DNA of 64,000 nt, from NCBI GenBank assembly GCA_023014335.1, contig JAECYW010000015.1, forward strand, positions 930,001-994,000, in the 5' to 3' direction. The position numbers and the translations under genes are program-made. The notes under the pieces were generated by a model. That model searched no databases, was not told the origin of the DNA, and was given only the letters and a program-made list of their open reading frames with translations. How positions within the stretch are numbered: the stretch's first letter is position 1; each line of letters opens with the position of its first letter. Below, piece after piece: positions 37,601-47,604 of this stretch. This DNA is from Galerina marginata (lineage: Eukaryota; Basidiomycota; Agaricomycetes; Agaricales; Galerinaceae).

Positions 37601-38979
37601 GATATTATGCACCTCATTCTCAATCTTGCAGACATACTCATGAGCCTTTGGCGCGGGACCCTTGACTGCGCTTCCACGGACTCAAGGACCCTTTGGACGT
37701 GGGCTGTTCTACAGGGAGATACCTGGAAATTCCACGGTCTGGATGTCGCAGCTGCAACACCACACCTTCCAGGATCGTTCAATTGACCCCCTCGCAATCC
37801 TGCTGAAAAAATAAACAGTGGGTACAAAGCATGGGAGTTTCTTTTGTACCTCTTTGGTCTTGGTCCTGGCCTCTTCTACAAGGTTCTTCCTGACGAAATT
37901 TGGACATCATACTGTAGGCTCGTCTCTGGAGTTCGAATCATGTATCAGAAGAAGATAACAGCAGACCAGTATAAAACTGCACACAGGAATCTCATCCTCT
38001 TCACTGTTGAATTTGAGAAATCCTACGTACAGAGGAGAAAGTATCGCATACACTTTGTGCGCCAAAGCATCCATGCGCTTTCCCATATGGTCCCGGAGGC
38101 CATTTGTGTTGGTCCTGGAGCCTGTTCTTCACAGTGGGCAATGGAACAAAGCATTGGAAATCTTACTGAAGAGATCAAGCAACATTCCAAGGTGTATACT
38201 CACTTATCAGAGCGCGGCCTGAGGAGAGCCTCTATAAACACTCTGAAAGCCTCAGTTCCATGTTTAGACAAAAATCGAGGGGATTCTGATAAGGTACCAC
38301 GAGGAGGCAAGTTATTAGAAGGCGGCTATATGCTGCTTCGCGCCATGGACAGTAGGGTTCTTCAACTCAACCCATCCGAAACAACTGCACTCAAACGATA
38401 TTTGCTGGAACAACGGAATGGCTTGCCTGATGAATGGTGCAACGAAATCATCAGATGGTCACGCATACGCCTCCCCAATGGGCAAGTTGCTCGTTTGGCA
38501 TGGAAGGAGGATCCGAAAGGAATGCAGAATGTACGAACTGCAAAAATGGTTAAAGTGCGTATAACATTATTCTCAAAAAAAGCAAACTTAACCCTCCTAA
38601 TATGTACCAGCTGCCAAATCTCCGTGGAAAGCTTAGTTTTGGGGAAGTTCGCTATTACTTTCAATACAGGATCTCGGCGGCCAACGAGTTCGATAATCCT
38701 GACGACATCAAGACCCTTGCGATGGTTTCCTTGTTTGGCCTACCTGATGTTGCTTTACTTCGTGAATCTTCAGATACTCTTTGGTCATGCCGGAGTCTTG
38801 GTGAGTTGGGATTAACTGTTGTCGATGTAAAGGAAATCAGTTCAGTAATTGCAATGGTGCCGCATTCCACGCACACTCTTGGGGAAGAATGGAATGACCG
38901 CTTCTTTGTAGTTGAAAAACCTGGATTGGATGTTGCAGAAATGGGAGGAGTAGTAGAAGATGCGCCTGACGAGGATTAG
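34693..38979 (+). pseudogene. Tnp2 transposase, interrupted and with nonsense codon
   Basis: Transposase of the enclosing element. Exon 1 starts at ATG 34693 with a Cys/His-rich head (YYCKCVRCKHGKWVSRRTLY and H), is cut at 34827 by the foldback element and continues from 35883 in the same frame to 36102. Exon 2 is 36158-38554 and exon 3 is 38611-38979. The Tnp2 core is clear: CPRCGE near 36700, MSFDGAQLYRNKVSDCWIYIW near 36970, HKPKVVESFLFTGLHHVAALN, and LVGHSGKIGCRLWCGLVGRHK near 37290. An in-frame TGA at 37784 follows HLPGSFN; the frame then continues with PPRNPAEKINSGYKAWEF, which belongs to the same domain. It is therefore broken twice and cannot mobilise the element by itself. Confidence 0.9.
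34828..35882. mobile_element. foldback MULE-like MITE inside the Tnp2 gene
   Basis: Two arms of about 380 bp (34828-35217 and 35490-35882) are near-perfect inverted copies separated by about 270 bp. The ends read CCAGTGGCTACCA and (complement) GAGTGGTGGCTACCA. The 9-bp ACAAAGACA is duplicated at 34819-34827 and 35883-35891. Long arms plus a 9-bp duplication fit a Mutator-like non-autonomous element. Arms are built of repeated GATGTTTT/TTTCATT/GCCAGGC words; mirrored open frames in the two arms are by-products, not genes. Confidence 0.85.
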
Positions 38980-39242
38980 TTGAATTTAGTCGACACAAAA
39001 TTATCAGAGATCTTTTGACTGGAGCAAGTGCGATGAATCCGAAGATAAAACAAGTCCAAATAAGAAGGCTTCTGCTGCTGACTTGCACGTTTTCCTTTCT
39101 CCAGCACAGTTCACATTCTGGATTTCCTACTGTCGTTAAATTTAATCTCAATCTAACCTTACATTCTTTCAATCTAATGTCAATCCTGCTGTTATCCCTG
39201 GCTCGTACTCCTACTCACTAATACTGCCCTCTGTCCAAAATT

Positions 39243-41533
39243 ATGGACCTTCACATGTCTGCGACGTCACCTATAACTGCATTCTCTGTGGCTTCAAATA
39301 CAGAATGGGACCAAGGCAGAAACCCAATAACTTCACCTCTATTATCTGCACAATATGCTTCTCCTAATCCGGACCCATCTCAACTGCAAATTTCAGCTTT
39401 GCCGCATAATGTTCCCCATGGTTACAACCGTCCAAATTCCCAGTTCGAAAATCCGTTCACTCAGCTTCAGCACATGGAGCATCTATACAACCAGGCAACA
39501 ATAGCTCTCGGAAGAGTCCAGCAGGAACTATCTAATACCAAAATTGAACTTACCACACTGAAGTCTGTCTTCAATCTTCCTGTTCATCTTGATTGCTATT
39601 TACTGAAATGCAACACAGAGCGGCATATGACAAACTCCTTCTTTCAGTCGCAGAGTCGCCTGCATTGTCGAGTGCCATCATTAAGTATGATACGCCACGT
39701 TTCACTTATGCGGATGCTCGGCCCTCTGATCTCAAGAAAGTCCGGTTCTGGAAGCGCGAGGAATACACTTTTGAAAAGAAGAAGAAAAAGGGAATCACTG
39801 GTGTTTCAAAGAGTAGTACAAACAGTGATGGAAATGTTATGACTTGGTATGTTCAAGACAAGGACGGTAATGCTGTGGATAGTGAGCGCGTCGGCAATAT
39901 TCGCCAGCGTGCTCGGGCCATTTGGCAAACCCTCCTTCGAATGGGAATGGCTCCAAATTCCTGGTCTCAAGTTGGGGTCGACGCATTTGATTTATATGAA
40001 CATCAGATGGTACTGCGGTTTCCAGAGCTTTCCTACTGTGAAGATAACTGGAAGGCACACATGATAGCGAGCGATAACTATCCGTCATGGTATTCTGGAA
40101 TTTCCGATAATATGAAAAATACTCAGGCCAGAGTCAAAGTGGAACCATCCCCAGCTCCCGAAGCTCTCAAACGGCAGGCTTTGTCACCACCTGCCGACTC
40201 CCAACCAGCAGTAAAGAAATCTCGATATTCAAAGCAAGAGCCCACGCCGGCTCTCCCAACCATCTCAATCAGTGATCACAATGCACCAGCTGCAGTACCA
40301 ATTGCTCCGACCTCATCTCTTCTTTTTGCGACATCAATGCCATCAAGTGCCAATGCAAAAACCTCACCATCGTTGAACAACCTCTTTCTCCAAGTCCCTC
40401 CAAGGGACAGCCTGACTTGACAATTGACGCCTGCTTCAAGCTGTGGTGCTACAGAGCCTCTTTCCTCAAGTTCAGGTTCTATGGAAATTGGTGTGTCAGT
40501 TTCTTCTTCAATTCTTCCTTGACTGATTGCTCCCAACAGGATCCCTGTCACCATCGTTATCACCACTTGTCCTCTCACAGGACCTGGATGCAGACTCGGT
40601 TCAACCAACTACAGTCGTCATGCCAACTCCAGCTCCCGACGGTCCAATACCAGCGCAGCCATTAATTCATTCCGAATCCGAGTCATTGATGGTACCACTG
40701 TCCGCAAATCAAAGCCATGGCGTTCCTGAATCCCAGTCAAGTGAAGCTAACGAGGTGAATTTACTGCCGGCAATCCAGCCACTCGTCGAATCTATGCAAA
40801 CCAGTGACGCCAACTTGGATCGTGATACTTCCGCGCTTGTTCCCGGGACTACGCCAATAGCGGTATGTATCCCACCTCGGCCATACATTCCTCATTCCTA
40901 ATGGTTTTTATTTATGCTTGTCTCATAGTTCAATAGTAATGCTAGCTTGTATGTGAATCAAACTTCATAGCCAAAGTTGCCATTAACAAGCTACGGTCGC
41001 CATTTTTCTAGGACTGACCTCTTTTTTGGCGATGAATCCCTTGCAAAAGCCATCCCTCCCTCTAACGAGCCTCCCTCTACTAGTATTTCGGTGACACCAC
41101 CCAGTCCAAGCATTGGGGCTGGCTCATCCAACTTGGTAGATACCCCTATGCCGGCTAGCCCACAAGTGGGTACTGCAAGTGCTTCAACTTCTTCACAACT
41201 CGCGGCAGCGTCGGGATCCGGAAATCCTGAATCGTCGAGTTTATCTATTGTTGCTGTCAAATTAAATAACAAGAAAGCTCGCGCTGGGACGGCAATGAAT
41301 GCAAAGTATGTTGATGTTTTCTCATCTTAAGAGCCTGCTAACACTTTTGCAATAGGAGTCAGTGCAAACGAGAGTGGATATTAGCAAATCCGAATGGTCT
41401 CGAATACGAATTTTCGGACTATTGGGAAGCCCAAGGGAAAACGGAGTTTCGTGTGCGTTCTCTAATTAGTTTGATACCCCGCTGTCCTCTGACTTACAGT
41501 AACATGTTTTAGAACTGGAAAGCACCGAAATAG
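39243..41533 (+). CDS. accessory protein of the Tnp2 element
   Basis: Spliced plus-strand gene: 39243-39562, 39619 to about 40393, about 40539-40862, 40971-41305, 41356-41452 and 41513-41533. Most joins are in frame; the second intron's ends are uncertain. It begins MDLHMSATSPITAFS with a coiled-coil-like stretch (LYNQATIALGRVQQELSN). A conserved block follows: KKVRFWKREEYTF, MTWYVQDKDGNAVD, RARAIWQTLLRMGMAPNSW, LYEHQMVLRFPELSYCEDNWKAHMIASDNYPSWY. Then comes a long Pro/Ser-rich region and a terminal module (CKREWILANPNGLEYEFSDYW). I recall this block from many agaricomycete hypothetical proteins near transposons. Its position inside the element argues that it is the second transposon gene, possibly DNA binding; function unproven. 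Confidence 0.7.
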
Positions 41534-42018
41534 AAATCATTTTGTCCTATAAACCTCGACGTCATGACTGTCATTCCGTGCACAATACATTAGACAGGAT
41601 AGCACTACAAATACCATCCCCCCCTTTGAATCCGAGTCATCACTATTCTCTAGCTATTCTCGCAAATCCCTAATACTACATAGCCTAATCCTCATTAATT
41701 ATATGCCTGCTATTGGCCTGCTATGTATACAGGCGGAAAATTTAATTTCTATTGTTTGAATGGATCGAGGGACAGCAAGGCATAGCAAGGAATGACTGAC
41801 GTTTAGACCCACCTGACACCGTGAGAAGCAGTCAAGGGAGATTGAGGGAGGACGAAAGTCTGGGCAACTGGGTCTTATTGCTCTGACGTGCTTGACAGGA
41901 CTTGATAAAATTCAATCCGAGTGCAGAAAATCGAGCCATTCCAAGTATTTCCGAGTCTGTCCAAGCTCGTTGAGAAGCTTGATCTCGCTTGATTTCCCTC
42001 GACGGACTTTTCACTGGG

Positions 42019-42425
42019 CATCATCCTTACCCGCTCCATGTTGGCTCGAGTCGCCCAGTTCAGAGAACTTTGAGGTATGTTGTGTATCCAAATCCCGGAC
42101 CAATCTGACTTGTTGTATCCTCAGGCTTAACCAACCATAGCTGCAGAGCTAGAGATTCAAAGTTGAACCCAAGGCCAATCTCGTAAGTCATTACCATTGC
42201 TGTCTTATTCCTCCATGACCTTTGCTTACGGTCGTGTCTCGTCCTGTCGTTTGCTGCTGTCGTTCTTTCCTCAAGTCTGAACTCACAGCTGACGCAGGAT
42301 GGTTTGAACAGTGTCTGCCTGGAGTATCGGCGTACATGACAAGGGTTGGGTTGGGTTTGGGTTGGAACTTTCAAAGGTTTGTTACTTGTAGAGTCCACCT
42401 TACATAGTACCTAGGCATGAAGATA
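42019..42425. other. short host spacer between two mobile elements
   Basis: About 400 bp between the Tnp2 element and the hAT-like MITE. No gene supported. Confidence 0.4.
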
Positions 42426-42960
42426 CAAGGGGGTCCCAGAAAAAAAAAAAAAGACCTGGGGTCGATATTTTTCTAAAGCCAACTTTTGGTGGACTAACTA
42501 ACTTACATAATCAGGCACACACCCAAATATGGTAATATTACATCATTTTCGGCCACTTCCGTGCATCAGTTCCGACTTCGGTGCTTGTTAGCCTCCCAGA
42601 GGCTCCCTCTAGCGCACTGCAACGTATAAAAATGAATGGAAGACTTTAAAAGTAGACATCAATAGATCATCATACAGTTTTTAGGTTAGTAACATCATGC
42701 TAACAATTTTGGGCCAGCATGTAGCATGTGTGCAACATCACGGCATTTTCTGCTGTTTTCAGGCTGTAAATGAACAAATTTATGCTTCATCCCAAGTTCT
42801 GACTGTATTACAAAATTTGAACAGTATTTAGCTGCCCTTATAGAGCTAAAATCAAGGTTTGGGCGCAGTTTACCGGGGGGTCCAACTTTTTTTTTCGCCT
42901 CCGGCGGCTGGACTAACTAACCGGGTACCGGTCCGGCATTTTGATCCCGGCACCCCCTTG
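42426..42960. mobile_element. hAT-like MITE
   Basis: 535 bp with ends CAAGGGGGTCCCAG and (complement of right end) CAAGGGGGTGCCGGG. The 8-bp TGAAGATA is duplicated exactly at 42418-42425 and 42961-42968. CA...TG ends plus an 8-bp duplication are hAT hallmarks. Inside: poly-A run, a repeated GGACTAACTAAC word, no coding frame. Confidence 0.85.
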
Positions 42961-43080
42961 TGAAGATACTCCAACTGTATGTTCAAATCCTATATTTTGC
43001 ACCCATTTTTGTTGCCGTGAGTGAGCTAGGAGCGCTAGGAGCACCGATCCCTTGAAATCTTAAAAAATTCTGGTTTGCAC

Positions 43081-43176
43081 AAAACTCGGTCTCGTTCTTT
43101 TATTGATCTGAACCCACCAAAAATCTGGCGGGTGTAACGCTCAACTTTCCGGCAAACGCTGATTGCTATTTTTAGT
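43081..43176. repeat. dispersed ~110-bp repeat, copy C
   Basis: CTCGGTCTCGTTCTTTTATTGATCTG...GGCGGGTGTAACGC...CCGGCAAACGCTG...TTTTTAG. Lacks the first hairpin arm seen in copies A and B. Confidence 0.5.
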
Positions 43177-44707
43177 TCGCCCGTGGTCGTCGGTGTTCGT
43201 TCAACCATGCCCGCGTCGTCTCTGTGCTGTCTTCCCTTGGTTTTCCCTCCCTTGTCTCTCATTTCTCTCTCTCGATCGGAAGCCTCGAACCTTCGAACGG
43301 TCAGTCTACTTATATATACATTCCTTTTCTAAGTACTATATCTAACCAAACTCCGACAGGACCAGGCTTGTTTCAAGCCCCACACCTTTGTGATAAGGTT
43401 GACAATGCCGGGCGCCCCTCCTCTTCAAGTTCCCTTGAGATGTGGGCCGGTAGGGAGATACCTTGAGTAGAGAAGAAGGGTTAAAGAGCACGAGGGAAGG
43501 CCTTAGTAGAGGGAAACAAGCAGGTACGAGGTGAATCGAGTCATACAACTCGATTCATATCCCCATATCTCCCATCCACCTCCTTGCTTATCCAAACCGT
43601 AGACGTAAACATGTTGCAGTGCGCGGTTACCCCATGCGCAACCTCTGATTCCGCGACCCATTATACGCGCTGACGAAAAGCAAGGCGACCGCTCGTCCTT
43701 GTTTGGCAAGTCATCGAGTAGATGTTATCAGCACGTAACTGACCCGCGACTCATGGCATATGCCGACGAAGAGCTATCCTGAGCGGTCAAGTCAAGGAGA
43801 CGGGCCTGGCGCTTCGGATTATGCGTCGCACGGACAGTCGTATCACTGTCTCCCCATCCTACGTCAAGCTCGACAACCTGCTCACAACATTTGATAACGC
43901 CAGCAACAATTACACCTTGCTCCCTCGTGTACAACCGCTGTGTCTGACTGCTCAGGATCCTCGTTGGCCACTGATTTCGCCTATGCAGCTTCTTCATTTG
44001 CACCCGCCGGTTCGATTTGCCAACTTTATCCTCCCTGGATTTGAGCACATCTTCGACCATAGACTCCTCCTGCCCACTGAATTGTCTCCTTGGCGGTATT
44101 ATCTTAGGCTTTCAAGTGTCATATCACAATTTGGAGTACAATTGTAGTATTTCCTTATTCTGTAGCCTTGCACTGTAACCTTCTGAATGTCTAAATAAAT
44201 TAGGAAATTTGTTATTTACAAAACTACCAGAATTAATGGGAGCTGAGTTGACTGGACTACCATCAAAACCCGTTCTGGCCTTACCAGAGGCGTTTTTCAA
44301 AACGCCTCTGATAACAACAGCTTCGCTTTTTTGTGCGCCACACTTCCTCCCTTCGCTCCCGCCTTGTGTCTCTCAATTAAACATCAACCATTCAACTTAC
44401 ATATATAATTTTAGAGGATAGTTAGCCAAAATTTAGGCTACGTTTTCTTATTTCTTGATTTCCTCTGCCTCAAATCTTGATATTCAGTTGATATACTCTA
44501 ATTAGAATTACAAGTTCCATTTCATCAGACTCAGCTTGTAAACATGGAAATTCATTATTGAAAGATAGATTTAAAAGGAGAAGGGCTCGTAAATGCCATG
44601 CAAAGCGATGGCCTACAAAGCTAGTTGTTTTTAAGCAAATGTTAAACAAATCTGCATTAAATTCATACGCCGGGACATCTAGATTTGTTTGATACGGCGA
44701 CCCGGCT
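43177..44707. other. gene-poor stretch with element fragments
   Basis: Contains a second copy of the TTACC(G/A)GAGGC hairpin at 44281-44313 and an element terminus at 44586-44630. An open frame at 43821-44147 (YVKLDNLLTTFDNASN) and opposing frames were seen but have no support beyond length. Confidence 0.45.
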
Positions 44708-47279
44708 GTGTACAGATACCGATCTATTGTTACCGAAAGAAGAGCTAATATCAGCAGGTGCGACATCCCTGCTTGTCTTGAATCTTTTAATTCTATATGC
44801 TCATTCCAATGTCCTCAAGACGACGACGACGACATCTTAGTCAAGGTTGATGTACCCCAGGGACATTGCCCACTCACAGCCAAACCGCTGGTCCTAACTT
44901 CAACGGTAATAATCGTCGTCCTTGTCTTCAACTTACTCTGCATAACCTCGATAACCATCGTCTTCCTTCTTTCCGATAAAAACCACAAACTCTATACTTC
45001 ACATCCAAGTTTGCAATTCATCATCCGCTACATCCCCAGTCTAGTTGGAACCATCACGACGGTCACCGCTCAGACCATGTGTTCTGCGTTAATCACTCTT
45101 GAATTCTACATATACATGGTAGAGCCCTCATCAGACACCGAAGCGAAATCATGGCGCTCGCAGACTCGGAGCAAGGGCAGTGTGGCGCCTACTCGACACT
45201 GAATTACGCTTGGCATGGGCATCAACTACGCCCTCATGTCCTTGGTGACCACCGTCAAATCGACATTGCTACTCGCTAGCCCCAGTCCAAGTCCTGACAA
45301 TCCCAATTCCTGGACTGTCACCGTGAACCCTCTTTCAACATACGTCTTAATCGTTCTCTACGTCATCAATATGGCTGCTACCTTATTCATGTTGTTCTAT
45401 TTGCGGTCGCGTTGCACTGGGTTGAAATGGAACCCAGTCACTATTGCTGATCACTTGGCTCTCTTTTACGAGTCAAACATTCTTCGCGATTTTGAGGTTT
45501 TAGAAAAGTACCCGCGTGGAAGTACGAGGCAGCTTCTGAACGTCAATGAGTATCGGATTGGGTACTGGGAAAAGGGTAGAGATCGCAAAATTGTATATGG
45601 AATAGGCAGAAAAACCGGAACCTGTGCGTATCTCCATGGTTGTCTAAGCAAATTTTCTAACGGATCATCAGCAGCTAAGCGGCCCAGACACGAGAATGCC
45701 GAGAAAGCGAAGGATAATAACACTCTTGCTGAACGAGCAATCACCACTGGCAATCGCCTAAATACAAGCAACAAGACTTGTTCAAGTACATCCCACCTTC
45801 CGTTCTGTACTTGCCCGCAGGACTATGATTTGCCCGAGCCTCAAGAGCCCCACTCGGTCAACTCCTTTCAAGTTTATAGCCTTGTGTTCATCTTTTTTTG
45901 GATAATCGGTCTAGTTTACCTCAGCTTCTGCATAGCTGCCTTACTTCAAGGTGCTGTCGAAAAGGGATTCAGGCTCCCAAACAGGGGGTGGGAACTCCCT
46001 CCTCCCGGTGCCGTCAACTCATCATCGCCAAATCAATCCACAAATACGACTTCTAATCCATTGGACAGTATATTCCCCAATTTGATATTCCCTCCCATCA
46101 GAGCCACCGATGGTGCCGTCAAAGTTACCACCATCTTATATACTTTATTTTTCCGGAACATTCCCACCCTCTTTGCCTCGTTGTTCGCATTGGTTTTCCT
46201 TAAGGCCGTTGACAGAGGCCATCGCTTCAGCCAGCCCTATGCTAACATGGCTCGTTCAGACGCTTTAGCGACCGACAGCATACTGTTGAACTACGTCGGA
46301 GGAAGCCCTGGAATAGTTACCATTGACGCCCTCAAGAATCGTCACTGGATGGTAGCATGGTTCTCCTTCCTCAACCTCATCTCATCGCCCTTTCCCACAC
46401 TCGTTGCCAGTCTTTTTACAATGACCGATACAGTCATCTGACGGTCCTTGGGACACTGATGTTCCTTGGGACAAACGCAATTGCCGGCCCAAATTTCACT
46501 CTTTTGACCTGATATTTTGCACACCGATAGTATTAGTATGGATACATGTTCTGTTAAAATTTCAAATCAATCTAACAACTCCTCCAGTTGCAACGCCTGA
46601 AATATGTCGAAATTTGAGCTATTTTCAGCCGAAATATTTTCTCTCACGGGGTTATTTCACTCCGACTCAGCTTTTGAGGTAAAATTCTATGCAGCCAATA
46701 AGGAGTGATCTTTATCCGTAAAATGTACCTAAAATGGAGGCTTTTGAATATGAATTGACCACGGGAGAGCATTTTTTTTGTACGAACGTGACAAATTGAT
46801 GAGCTTTCTGGGTGTCGTGACATTTTTGATGGGCGGAAGTTTCGTCGAAATGGCTGTGTCACGCCTGTCCCAAGGAACGCCAAACGTGACATTCGAGATT
46901 CCCTCTTAATTGACCTCTATTGCAACCACTATCACGAATTTTATTATGAAACTTCGCCAGCAGGTGTAGGAAAAGGTATTAATTGGCATAGTGTAACAAT
47001 TTTTTTGCCAAGTTGCCGGAGAGTTGCAAGATAAAATGTTGTCCCAAGGACCGTCAGATGACTGTACGGGACCCTGGCAGGTGTTTCACATTCACAAGAC
47101 GTCGTTCTATGCAGTCTTTGTGTATCTTGCCTTATATGTCTTGACTCTTCCCTTTGCATGGCCAGGAAGACACGGTCGTCCTGAGAGTCCTGAACCTTTG
47201 AATATGATGTCACTCTGTTATGCCATGGTCGTGCAGAATATAGCTCCCAACCGGTGCAATCTCGGCTGTGCTCTGAAAG
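44708..47279 (+). pseudogene. DUF3433-like multi-pass membrane protein, broken
   Basis: Open segments encode several hydrophobic helices: LVLTSTVIIVVLVFNLLCIT, YVLIVLYVINMAATLFMLFY, VYSLVFIFFWIIGLVYLSF, and a conserved-looking block IPTLFASLFALVFLKAVDRG, RFSQPYANMARSDALATDSIL, HWMVAWFSFLNLISSPFPTL. That block matches the fungal DUF3433 pattern (loop, QPYA.M, LLDY-like, HW.VA helix). Three lesions are visible: no start codon upstream of 44708, where an element terminus lies; an in-frame TGA at 45200; and a MITE at 46431-47064 whose repeat supplies a stop 8 nt in. After the MITE the frame resumes as PWQVFHIHKTSFYAVFVYLA and a further helix, to a GT donor at 47280. Function of the family is unknown. 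Confidence 0.7.
46431..47064. mobile_element. Tc1/mariner-like MITE
   Basis: 634 bp bounded by 24-bp perfect inverted repeats (46431-46454 and 47041-47064; outer bases CAGTCATCTGACGGTCCTTG) and flanked by TA on both sides (46429-46430, 47065-47066). A second inner inverted pair TTCCTTGGGACA/TGTCCCAAGGAA lies at about 46462 and 46868. No transposase. The left repeat supplies the TGA that ends the interrupted host frame. Confidence 0.85.
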
Positions 47280-47604
47280 GTATGAAAGCGTATTGCGTTT
47301 GCTTTTTTTACTGTAATCTCTTGACTAAATATAACATAGCGCCCACGCCTTACTTTATTGGCAGTTGACTGACACGGCGGCTTTAGCTGCTGTGCTCTCA
47401 ACCAGAGTAGGTCGTTCCCAGCCGACGATCGAGGCAGTGCAATGAAAATTTAAGCCTCGGCCATCAGCAATATACCTCACATTGTATATAACGCTAGTAC
47501 GGTGTAGACCCAGTAACCTTCCCCACAAAACCCCTCCCTCCGCTTGGCCTCAAACCAAGGCAGTGAGCACTTTCCAGATTTTCACTCCCTGATTGTAATA
47601 ATGA

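Larger units (their letters stand above)
34231..42018 (+). mobile_element. Tnp2-type (CACTA superfamily) DNA transposon, complete ends
   Basis: Terminal inverted repeats of about 30 bp: left CCCAGAGAAAAGTCCGTCGA from 34231; right end complementary, ...CGGACTTTTCACTGGG to 42018. The 7-bp CATCATC is present on both sides (34224-34230 and 42019-42025). Many TCAAG/CTTGA words lie near both ends, as subterminal repeats of this superfamily do. It carries a Tnp2 transposase (interrupted) and a second spliced gene. The outermost bases are CCCAG/CTGGG rather than CACTA/TAGTG. Length 7.8 kb including a 1.06-kb later insertion. Confidence 0.8.

Noticed and set aside
43728..44147. Opposing frames of about 110 codons
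   Set aside because: Both strands are open over the same bases and neither shows motifs, splice partners or neighbours that support it.
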